A stretch of DNA of 20,258 nucleotides from the IMG/VR virus record IMGVR_UViG_3300050821_007957, positions 1 to 20,258 of that record; one strand, given 5' to 3'. This stretch comes from a virus. The notes under the pieces were generated by a model. That model did no database searches. It worked only from the letters and a program-made list of their open reading frames with translations, and was not told where the DNA came from. Shown piece by piece: positions 14,620 to 20,258 of this stretch (positions within the stretch are counted from its first letter, which is position 1; each line of letters begins with the position of its first letter). The translations under genes and the position numbers were made by a program.

Positions 14620-15449
14620 TTGCCTTTCCCCTTCTTGGAAAGATCATCTTTGTGGGTCAGCTTGAGAACACCGTTTTCCAGCTTCTCAATCCGGTGACCA
14701 TTCTTGTCCAGCTTCCGCAAGATGACGTAGTAGTTGTCACCCAGTTCAAGGTTTGCGTCGCGCATGGTGCAGCCCTTTTCAAACATCTTCAGGGCCATGC
14801 TGGTTTTGGTGCCTTCAGTCACGCCGTAGCGGTCCTTCGTGCCGGTGATTTTCTTGTAGTCCGGCTCTTTACCCGGCTTGTTCTTGGGCTGGATGTCTGG
14901 CTTGCCCTTTTTCTTTTTGAGGTACTTGCCGCCAGCCCCTTTCCTGGGTTTGCGGGGCTTCTTAGCTGGCTCAGCCTCCTCAGATTCAGGGACCTCACCA
15001 GCAGGCTCAGCTCCTTCCGGTTCAGCACTATCACCTTCAGGCTCAACTTCTTCAATTGTTTCTTCCTCAGGCTCTTCTTCAGGCGTTTCTTCATCCACTT
15101 CGGCGGGTTCACTTTCTTCACTATTAGTCTCCTGGGCTGGTGCCCGGCGTAATGGGTTGCGTGGGTCGGTCAATGGCAGATCGGTGGTTTCTTCCACTGT
15201 ATCAGGATCTTCGGCACCTTCAGGTTCCGCATCCGTGAAGTCAGGTATTTCCCGCTTCTTGTTTTTGGCCTCAACTGCCTCAGTTAGCCAGTCATAGGTT
15301 TCCTCCTGCATGGAATCCCATGTTTTGTCATCCTTGATCTTCTCAACGCACAGTACCAGTTCTGACAGGTACTCCTGATGGTCCTCAAAGTCCTCAGGGC
15401 TTTTCTTGAATTTGAACAACTTGACCAGTTCTGCTTCAATCGCACTCAT
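14616..15449 (-). CDS. acidic-linker protein with C-terminal DNA-binding-like domain, 277 aa
   Basis: Three parts are visible. Residues 1-70 are a helical domain (E-L-V-K-L-F-K-F, T-W-D-S-M-Q-E-E-T-Y-D-W-L-T-E-A-V-E-A). Residues 71-160 are a very acidic Glu/Pro/Thr linker, followed by a Lys/Pro-rich basic stretch (163-200). Residues 205-268 are compact: D-R-Y-G-V-T-E-G-T-K-T-S-M-A-L-K-M-F-E-K-G-C-T, then V-I-L-R-K-L-D-K-N-G-H-R-I-E-K, a helix-turn-helix plus hairpin look like a winged helix. It could bind DNA or a replication partner. AAGGAG sits 5 bases before the ATG. Function unknown. Confidence 0.75.
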   Translation of the reverse strand: MSAIEAELVKLFKFKKSPEDFEDHQEYLSELVLCVEKIKDDKTWDSMQEETYDWLTEAVEAKNKKREIPDFTDAEPEGAEDPDTVEETTDLPLTDPRNPLRRAPAQETNSEESEPAEVDEETPEEEPEEETIEEVEPEGDSAEPEGAEPAGEVPESEEAEPAKKPRKPRKGAGGKYLKKKKGKPDIQPKNKPGKEPDYKKITGTKDRYGVTEGTKTSMALKMFEKGCTMRDANLELGDNYYVILRKLDKNGHRIEKLENGVLKLTHKDDLSKKGKGK

Positions 15450-15479
15450 GTTGTCTCCTTGTTTTGAGTGAGAAGTATC

Positions 15480-15848
15480 CTAGCCTACGCCTACCGGGAA
15501 ATGCCAGTCAATGGCAAAACCGGATTGTTCCAAATGATTTGCATATGCCCAAGCATGCCAGAAATTGCTGAAGATGTAGCCTCTTGTAATAGAACTTTCT
15601 AGATAGTCGGAGGTGGGGTTTATTCTTAAGTGGAAAACGCTTACGGGCCTTGAATTCTCAAGAGTCCAATCCCCAAGCGCTCCATTATCATGGTCAGAAA
15701 CTTTAGTATCCGTATTCAATCTAATTTTGAAGACGTTGCCTTCTTCATTGACCAAATACAGATTGCTACCTTTCTTAAACCTTTGGTCAAGCAATTTCTC
15801 AAAGCTCTCTTTGCCCTTTATGGCCCCATTAGGGTAGAAGTTGTTCAT
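15480..15848 (-). CDS. 122-aa protein with YxFxNxWHAxAY motif (paralogue 1)
   Basis: 122 residues: N-terminal F-Y-P-N-G-A-I-K-G-K-E-S-F-E-K-L-L, a middle of alternating strands, and near the end G-Y-I-F-S-N-F-W-H-A-W-A-Y-A. The same ending (N-Y-F-F-T-N-Y-W-H-A-Y-A-Y) and a similar P-x-G-A-I start occur in the 112-aa protein at 17075-17413, so the two are paralogues from one phage family. AGAGG lies 7 bases before the ATG, and the ATG overlaps the stop of the zinc-ribbon gene (ATGA). No function known to me. Confidence 0.75.
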   Translation of the reverse strand: MNNFYPNGAIKGKESFEKLLDQRFKKGSNLYLVNEEGNVFKIRLNTDTKVSDHDNGALGDWTLENSRPVSVFHLRINPTSDYLESSITRGYIFSNFWHAWAYANHLEQSGFAIDWHFPVGVG

Positions 15849-15997
15849 TGATCAACCTCTTTCCTCTTAACCCTACTTGATCTCGGTCTGAGATTTCCCA
15901 TGCCGCAATCTTTATCGTCGCAGGTCGCAGCAATATCTTCAGCTTCGGTGATAGTCTTCGCTATCTTACCGCAGTCGGGGCACCGAAAGGTAGGCAT
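15845..15997 (-). CDS. zinc-ribbon small protein, 50 aa
   Basis: ATG 15997 to TGA 15845-15847. It begins MPTFRCPDCGK, with a second Cys pair in A-T-C-D-D-K-D-C-G, giving CxxC...CxxxxC, enough for one zinc ion, then a basic tail (R-P-R-S-S-R-V-K-R-K). AGGAG lies 7 bases before the ATG, the gene overlaps the primase end by 32 bases, and its stop overlaps the next ATG. Such mini zinc ribbons are common in phages; the role is unknown. Confidence 0.75.
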   Translation of the reverse strand: MPTFRCPDCGKIAKTITEAEDIAATCDDKDCGMGNLRPRSSRVKRKEVDQ

Positions 15998-16922
15998 TGA
16001 TCAACTCCTGTACTTGTTCCTTAGACAGTTCCCCTGGGTCTTTGACCCCTTCAGGGAGGTGCCCCACGGTGACGGTAGATGAAGGCAGCCAATCCTTGGC
16101 AATAAAGGCCGGTTCCACCGCATCACGGTCAAACAAGATTACAGTTTTCTTGAAGCGGTTTCTGCGGCTGTTCAGCAGCACAATCTGCTCCATGCTCAAG
16201 CTGATGCCAAACCCACAGGTAGCCCTGACCCCCTGACCCCTGCCGTAGTAGTCCAGCTTCATGGCGTCAAACACACCCTCAGTGATGAACAGCAGCTTCC
16301 CACCTTCCATGAGATCATCCTCATTGAAGATGGTTTCCTTGACCCGCTTGGAACTCAGGTAGCGGGGTGCAAACACCGGGTTGCCCAAGGCACGGCCAGT
16401 CCAGGCAATCAGGCTGCGGCGCTTATACAACGGTACAATCAAGCGGTCCTTGAACGGACCGGTTAGACAACATTGCAGTTTGTATTGGTGGATTGCAGTA
16501 CCTGGGATGTCAAAGCCTCTATCCTGAAGATAGTTCCAAAACCTTTCGGTACTGCTTTGTGGCTTGATTGGCCGCAATTCAGGCAATGCCTCAGGCTCAG
16601 CAGCGCCTGGCGTCGAATCCGCAATTGGCGACAATTCGCCTAGCTGGTCTGGATCGCTTCTATTGTACTGGTCGACAATTATCCTGGCCTGATGCTGGGA
16701 ACAACCCAGCAAGTAGCCAATCAGGTAGGTGGTTGAGTGGCCGCGATGCTCAGGGTTGCGTAAACAACCCCAGCTTCCTCCGATCAGATTGATGCCCAAG
16801 TGCTGTGAAGGGTCTTCGTCCCCACACCACGGGCATTTAATGCTGATCTCACCACGGGCCGTGTTTGGCCCGCGTGAAACCCACTCAATCTGATTGTCAG
16901 TTAGGAAACCTTGCCAATCCAT
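15966..16922 (-). CDS. DnaG-type primase (CHC2 zinc finger plus TOPRIM)
   Basis: 318 residues. The N-terminal zinc-binding domain has C-P-W-C-G-D-E-D-P-S-Q-H and G-S-W-G-C (Cys30, Cys33, His41, Cys53). A low-complexity linker lies at about 90-120. The catalytic region follows, with F-K-D-R-L-I-V-P-L-Y and A-P-R-Y-L. The TOPRIM domain has F-I-T-E-G-V-F-D-A (212-220, Glu215) and L-F-D-R-D-A-V (263-269, Asp265/Asp267). There is no helicase domain, so it would work with the separate DnaB-like helicase as in T4 gp61/gp41. It is much shorter than bacterial DnaG (about 580), lacking a long C-terminal helicase-binding part. The ATG follows the stop of the 50-aa CxxC gene by three bases. Confidence 0.88.
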   Translation of the reverse strand: MDWQGFLTDNQIEWVSRGPNTARGEISIKCPWCGDEDPSQHLGINLIGGSWGCLRNPEHRGHSTTYLIGYLLGCSQHQARIIVDQYNRSDPDQLGELSPIADSTPGAAEPEALPELRPIKPQSSTERFWNYLQDRGFDIPGTAIHQYKLQCCLTGPFKDRLIVPLYKRRSLIAWTGRALGNPVFAPRYLSSKRVKETIFNEDDLMEGGKLLFITEGVFDAMKLDYYGRGQGVRATCGFGISLSMEQIVLLNSRRNRFKKTVILFDRDAVEPAFIAKDWLPSSTVTVGHLPEGVKDPGELSKEQVQELINAYLSVPRLR

Positions 16923-16925
16923 GGT

Positions 16926-17078
16926 TTAGACGTAACTCCCGCAAGTTGGGCAGTTTCTACGTATCTTAGCGTTGATCATTTCCCACTGTTGCATCCATTG
17001 TGATCTGCTGATGTAACTGGGCCGCCTGATGGTCTGGCCCTCGATGATCACATGATCTGTGTAGACATCTATTTTCAT
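16926..17078 (-). CDS. small protein with C-terminal CPTCG, 50 aa
   Basis: ATG 17078 to TAA 16926-16928. It starts MKIDVYTDHVIIEGQTIRR, has S-Q-W-M-Q-Q-W-E-M-I-N, and ends R-N-C-P-T-C-G-S-Y-V. One CxxC only, so metal binding would need a partner or a dimer. GAGGA lies 7 bases before the ATG, the ATG overlaps the stop of the 112-aa gene (ATGA), and the primase begins three bases after its stop. Clear gene by context; function unknown. Confidence 0.7.
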   Translation of the reverse strand: MKIDVYTDHVIIEGQTIRRPSYISRSQWMQQWEMINAKIRRNCPTCGSYV

Positions 17079-17413
17079 AGATCTGTCCTCAGTTTGTAGG
17101 CATAAGCATGCCAGTAGTTGGTAAAGAAGTAGTTCCCCATCGGTTCATCAATACTGAAACGTCCCAGTTCAACATCTTCCGAGTGATCAGGTAGGTCATC
17201 GAAAAATACGTATTCTAAGTGCCTTGAACCCATGTGTGCCCTGCGCACATCAACCACAAACAGCATTGCTGGGCCATAAATTGTTAAACCATCTGACGCT
17301 GGGTTTCCAGTAGTGATAACTGCGTAGAGCTTGTCTCTGGAATTGATGGCCTCTTTTAGATCCTTCCTTGTAACTATTGCCCCTTCAGGCACGGTTTTAT
17401 ATATCTGATCCAT
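17075..17413 (-). CDS. 112-aa protein with YxFxNxWHAxAY motif (paralogue 2)
   Basis: 112 residues from ATG 17413, preceded by GGAGGAG with 7-base spacing. The N-terminus has V-P-E-G-A-I-V-T-R-K-D-L-K-E-A-I. The C-terminus has G-N-Y-F-F-T-N-Y-W-H-A-Y-A-Y-K. It is a paralogue of the 122-aa protein at 15480-15848. The frame stays open upstream to 17587, but that part lies inside the helicase gene in another frame and looks random, so it is excluded. The start overlaps the end of the helicase gene by 17 bases. Function unknown. Confidence 0.75.
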   Translation of the reverse strand: MDQIYKTVPEGAIVTRKDLKEAINSRDKLYAVITTGNPASDGLTIYGPAMLFVVDVRRAHMGSRHLEYVFFDDLPDHSEDVELGRFSIDEPMGNYFFTNYWHAYAYKLRTDL

Positions 17414-18941
17414 CAAGTAACTCCTCCAGTAGTGATTTGCCTGCCAAGTTGGCAGCGTGCATGCGCTGGTCTGCTGTGCCTTTGACCAGCAGATCATAGA
17501 TAAACACCCGTTGCTGCTGCCCGGGACGCCACAGCCTGGCTTCGCCTTGCTTGCGGTCAATGGGCGAGTCAGGCTGCTCATACACAATCATGTAGTTGGC
17601 GTGTTGCAGGTTCAGCGAGCTGGACCCGCTGCGCCAGTTCAGCACCAGCACCCGGCACGCGGGATCCGATTTAAATCGCCGCAATTCGCCAATGGGGTCT
17701 TTACTACCACCCCAGACGCGGGCGCATGGTACCCCCAGCTTAGCAAGGCGATCTGCAAGGACACCATTGCTATAGATGAAATGATGAAAGATAACACATT
17801 TGTTGTCAGGCGGCATATCCTCGATAAGTTGAACAACTGCTTCAAGTTTTGGGTTGTCGTCAAACTGGACCTGTAGTTTGTCATTGTCTTCCCCCTTCAG
17901 TGTCATGAAGCCTGATGATAGTTGACGAAGTTGCAGGTAGCTGGACTCAACTACCTGGTACTGTTTGCCTTTTATAGCATTACGAAGTTCATGCATCGCC
18001 CGTTGCATGTAACCAGAACTATCTTTTGGCTGGGGCAGGCTACGCTGCACATACTCCTTGCTGGGCATGTCGGCAAATTCATCTATGGTGTACCTGATGC
18101 TACGGTGCTTGATGAGACGCTGCAAATCTGGCATCAGCCTCTGCTTGAACGTGTAGTCAAATCCACCCCAGTAGTTTTTCTTTTCCTTGAAGAAAGCACC
18201 ACGATACAGGCCCAAGGTTTCACCTAGTGTCTCACCAAAATCAATCAGGTAGAACTGCGCCCACAGGTCCTGCAGATCACGGCCAAACGGGGTGCCGGTC
18301 AGGCCCAAGACATACTCACTGGTAGATGAAATGGCCCTGCACATGCGGTAGGTCAGGGCTGCGTGGTTCTTGCAACGGTGAATTTCATCACATATCAGGA
18401 TGTCAAAACCTTTGAAATAGTCCCTGATCTGGGTGGCATTTATGTCCCACTTCTTCTTGCCATTTTTCGTGGTCACCGGGTAGCTGACCATAGCCACAGC
18501 CGACTGATAGCAGATCACAAACAGGTCCCCTGAATTACTTAGTTGACTAAGGTTCTCTGCGGTGGTGCCCAACAGGGGCACACATTTGAGGTCGGGGGCG
18601 TGCTTGGCCACTTCGTCAACCCAGGTGCTTACACTGGTAATGTATGGCACAAAGACAATGGACCTTGGCTTCTTGCCACACTGCTTCAGGTACTTCAGCA
18701 GCATCAGGCTTAGCATTGTCTTGCCACCGCCCATGTCCCAAAAATACATGAAGCGTTTAAGCTCCAACGCCAACAACAGCCCAGCCTTCTGGTGTGCCCA
18801 CGGTTTCATGCCGTTGAAGTCCGGCCTGGGCCTGAGCATCTTCAACTCAGCGTCAAGCTTCTCAACCGGTATGGTTTTAAGCCAGTCATGAGACCCCAAG
18901 TCCCTTGATAGAAAATCACGTACTGCTTCTTTGCTAATCAT
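17397..18941 (-). CDS. SNF2-family DEAD-like helicase/translocase
   Basis: 514 residues from ATG 18941. Q-like P-W-A-H-Q (47-51), Walker A D-M-G-G-G-K-T (69-75), D-E-I-H box (185-188), motif III T-G-T-P-F-G (215-220), motif V L-N-W-R-S-G-S-S-S-L-N-L-Q, and motif VI Q-G-E-A-R-L-W-R-P-G-Q-Q (465-476), the SNF2 hallmark. It is likely a dsDNA translocase that remodels protein-DNA or branched DNA during replication or recombination, in the manner of T4 UvsW only by broad role. The frame is open to 19061, but ATG 18941 overlaps the preceding stop as ATGA and has AGGGG 5 bases upstream, while the extra 40 residues are Ala/Arg/Gly-rich shadow of the upstream coiled-coil gene. Confidence 0.9.
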   Translation of the reverse strand: MISKEAVRDFLSRDLGSHDWLKTIPVEKLDAELKMLRPRPDFNGMKPWAHQKAGLLLALELKRFMYFWDMGGGKTMLSLMLLKYLKQCGKKPRSIVFVPYITSVSTWVDEVAKHAPDLKCVPLLGTTAENLSQLSNSGDLFVICYQSAVAMVSYPVTTKNGKKKWDINATQIRDYFKGFDILICDEIHRCKNHAALTYRMCRAISSTSEYVLGLTGTPFGRDLQDLWAQFYLIDFGETLGETLGLYRGAFFKEKKNYWGGFDYTFKQRLMPDLQRLIKHRSIRYTIDEFADMPSKEYVQRSLPQPKDSSGYMQRAMHELRNAIKGKQYQVVESSYLQLRQLSSGFMTLKGEDNDKLQVQFDDNPKLEAVVQLIEDMPPDNKCVIFHHFIYSNGVLADRLAKLGVPCARVWGGSKDPIGELRRFKSDPACRVLVLNWRSGSSSLNLQHANYMIVYEQPDSPIDRKQGEARLWRPGQQQRVFIYDLLVKGTADQRMHAANLAGKSLLEELLDGSDI

Positions 18942-19189
18942 CTCAGCCCCTGGCATAAATGGCCAATCAACAAGGCATCGGTAGCAATCCGTGCTTCTGC
19001 TTCCCCCAGCCGTTGCTGCAGCCGCTCGATCTCGGCGTGAGTTTCCACTAGCTGCGCCCATTCTGCTTTGCGGAGGCTGTTAAGTTCCGCCTGCAGCCGC
19101 TCGATCTCGTCGGCGGCCTCGTCGCACAGAGTGTTGTCGCTTGGAACCACGGCATGACGCAATCGCAGCCGCTCCACAATGTCGGTCAT
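18938..19189 (-). CDS. small coiled-coil protein, 83 aa
   Basis: 83 residues beginning MTDIVERLRLRHAVVPSD. The rest is a heptad-like coiled coil with A-A-D-E-I-E-R-L-Q-A-E-L and H-A-E-I-E-R-L-Q-Q-R-L. Proteins of this type (MTDIVERLR...EAADEIERL) are frequent in phages and of unknown function. ATGA overlaps join it to the 75-aa gene upstream and the helicase downstream. It shares the E-I-E-R-L element with the 75-aa neighbour. Confidence 0.75.
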   Translation of the reverse strand: MTDIVERLRLRHAVVPSDNTLCDEAADEIERLQAELNSLRKAEWAQLVETHAEIERLQQRLGEAEARIATDALLIGHLCQGLR

Positions 19190-19267
19190 TTTTCCGCTCC
19201 GTAGGCAACGTTATGCCGGAGCTTAACCTCTAATTTCTTATTTTCCGCCCGTAGCCGCTCGATCTCG
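19016..19267 (-). repeat. three dispersed copies of an AGCCGCTCGATCTCG element
   Basis: Copies at 19016-19034 and 19091-19109 share 19 bases (CTGCAGCCGCTCGATCTCG), and 19253-19267 shares 15 of them. All encode E-I-E-R-L in frame in the two coiled-coil genes, so they may reflect duplication or conversion of a coiled-coil segment. Confidence 0.7.
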
Positions 19268-19413
19268 GCCAGGATTTCATCACGTTCCCAGGCCCCAATG
19301 ACAACAGAGGCGTGGGGACTTGGGTCACAATATCGAAGGGCCTCCTCGTCCACTAAAACAGTTTTGGCCTTCTTAACACCCTCAAGGGCACGTTCCAATT
19401 GGGTTTTCATCAT
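19186..19413 (-). CDS. small coiled-coil protein, 75 aa
   Basis: 75 residues: M-M-K-T-Q-L-E-R-A-L-E-G-V-K-K-A at the start, a mixed middle (Y-C-D-P-S-P-H), and a C-terminal coiled coil with I-L-A-E-I-E-R-L-R-A-E-N-K-K-L. ATGA overlaps couple it to the DnaB-like gene upstream and the 83-aa gene downstream. The first ATG is at 19413; a second ATG follows directly. No function recognised. Confidence 0.7.
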   Translation of the reverse strand: MMKTQLERALEGVKKAKTVLVDEEALRYCDPSPHASVVIGAWERDEILAEIERLRAENKKLEVKLRHNVAYGAEK

Positions 19414-20258
19414 GGTTCCTCCTCAGCAACCGGCAAGTTCTGCCAGTAAGTTCCACGCATAAGGGAACTGTCAACCACAAACTGGCCGGTGTTGTATGCC
19501 TGTGAGATCACGATAGTGAACTTGTCACGGTCGTTTCTACCGGCAGCTACATGCAGCCGTGCCAAGCCCAGCTTATGCTCGGCAGCGGTCTGGGTGTAGG
19601 TTATAACCACGTCTGAGTGGGCTATTTTGCTGTAGGCTTCAGCCACGTTCTCAACCCCTACCTGCTTGGCTTTGGCCGCACTTCTATGTGATTGGCTGAC
19701 CGCAGCCAAGGCAATATTGCGACTCACTGCCAGCCCGCGCAGCTCCTTGAATACTTCATCCAGGGCCAGCCGGTAATTGTCCTTGTCCAGCTTCATCAGG
19801 TCAGGGTAGTCCACAATCAGCAAGTCAGGCACAAACTTCTCACTGGCCTCAAGGTTGTCCAGGTAGGCCCGCAACTGCAATACGCTCATTTGCCCGGTAG
19901 GGAATTCTTTTACCAAGATATTGTCCAGTATCCTGCTGGACCACCTGTCAATCCGGTACTCAAGCTTCTTGCGTATTTTGGGGTCGTCCATGGACAGGGC
20001 TGGCCTGGACTTTGCGGTGTCAAAACCGTTGATCCTGCCAAGCGTGTCACGCTGAAACCTGGTAATGCCAAATTCATCTTTCCTCTTGGCCATGGCAAAC
20101 AGCGACTGGAAGTAACGCTGTGACGTGCGCTTTTCGCTCATCTCAAGGGTGATGTGTACCACCCGGTAGCGGTGCCTCAGAGCCGACTTGGCCAATTGCC
20201 CCAAAGCCCACGATTTCCCAGCCTTGGCGTTGCCTATGAACAGCCACAGCTCTTTGCG
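19410..20258 (-). CDS. DnaB-like replicative helicase, C-terminal part (5' end outside window)
   Basis: The frame runs through the right edge; 282 codons are visible. Walker A G-N-A-K-A-G-K-S (visible residues 9-16), H-I-T-L-E-M-S-E (35-42, the DnaB-type H-x-x-x-E-M-S block), Walker B L-L-I-V-D-Y-P-D-L-M (146-155, compare IIDYLQLM), A-V-S-Q-S-H-R (186-192, sensor Gln), and further on T-I-V-I-S-Q-A-Y-N-T-G. This is the RecA-like ATPase core of hexameric replicative helicases such as DnaB and T4 gp41. The N-terminal primase-binding domain would lie outside the window. Confusion with other RecA-like ATPases of the KaiC type is possible but the motif set favours DnaB. It ends with an ATGA overlap on the 75-aa gene. 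Confidence 0.82.
   Translation of the reverse strand, partial: RKELWLFIGNAKAGKSWALGQLAKSALRHRYRVVHITLEMSEKRTSQRYFQSLFAMAKRKDEFGITRFQRDTLGRINGFDTAKSRPALSMDDPKIRKKLEYRIDRWSSRILDNILVKEFPTGQMSVLQLRAYLDNLEASEKFVPDLLIVDYPDLMKLDKDNYRLALDEVFKELRGLAVSRNIALAAVSQSHRSAAKAKQVGVENVAEAYSKIAHSDVVITYTQTAAEHKLGLARLHVAAGRNDRDKFTIVISQAYNTGQFVVDSSLMRGTYWQNLPVAEEEP

Noticed and set aside
14475-15297. Long plus-strand frames rich in Phe/Leu or Ser/Gly
   Set aside because: They are the antisense of the Glu/Pro/Lys-rich linker of the 277-aa gene; the biased codons there remove stops on the other strand.
17414-17587. N-terminal extension of the 112-aa gene
   Set aside because: It is inside the helicase gene in another frame, looks random, and ATG 17413 has a strong SD.
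18942-19061. 40-residue N-terminal extension of the SNF2-type helicase
   Set aside because: Ala/Arg/Gly-rich shadow of the upstream coiled-coil gene; ATG 18941 has the ATGA junction and SD.
1-20258. CRISPR arrays, tRNA genes, insertion sequences, toxin-antitoxin or defence islands
   Set aside because: No spaced direct repeats, cloverleaf, transposase motifs or recognised defence genes were seen on either strand.

Overview
The window is a gene-dense, almost completely single-strand block that I read as the replication and recombination region of a large tailed bacteriophage (or a closely related prophage or metagenomic phage contig). The reasons are a T4-like set of functions side by side (gp46/gp47-type SbcC/SbcD, a gp32-type ssDNA-binding protein, a RecA/UvsX-type recombinase, a UvsY-like mediator candidate, clamp loader, sliding clamp, primase, DnaB-type helicase and a family A DNA polymerase). 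Many tiny genes sit between these, and stop and start codons overlap at most junctions (usually ATGA). No rRNA, tRNA, CRISPR array or insertion sequence was seen. The host cannot be told firmly. A GcrA-type cysteine/histidine motif on the opposite strand at the left edge hints at an alphaproteobacterial link, but phages of other hosts may carry it too.

Layout: transcription of nearly everything runs right to left (minus strand). From the right edge, i.e. in order of transcription: a DnaB-like helicase (cut by the window edge), two small coiled-coil genes, a SNF2-type helicase, a 112-aa protein, a 50-aa CxxC protein, a CHC2/TOPRIM primase, a 50-aa zinc-ribbon protein, a 122-aa paralogue of the 112-aa protein, a 277-aa acidic-linker protein, a 66-aa protein, a DNA methyltransferase, the sliding clamp, a probable 29-aa membrane peptide, and a uracil-DNA glycosylase/DNA polymerase I fusion. 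Then come a 72-aa membrane protein, the clamp loader ATPase, a 48-aa protein, the UvsY-like protein, a 60-aa protein, the gp32-like SSB, the RecA-like recombinase and a PD-(D/E)XK nuclease candidate. The left part holds a 173-aa protein with a QNA repeat, SbcD, a second metallophosphoesterase, a 152-aa protein, a 71-aa Cys-rich protein, a 64-aa protein and SbcC. At the far left the tail of a plus-strand GcrA-like gene converges on SbcC.

Working together: DnaB-like helicase plus primase open the fork and prime it. The clamp, its loader and the Pol I-type polymerase extend DNA, and the fused glycosylase domain suggests uracil surveillance at the fork. SSB, the UvsY candidate and the RecA-like protein make the strand-exchange machinery, fed by SbcCD end resection and possibly completed by the PD-(D/E)XK protein as a junction nuclease. 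Several start sites were re-assigned from Shine-Dalgarno (SD) positions and stop/start overlaps, and several short genes (48, 50, 50, 29 and perhaps 36 aa) were found only by reading the gaps. There is no gene-free stretch longer than about 75 bases.
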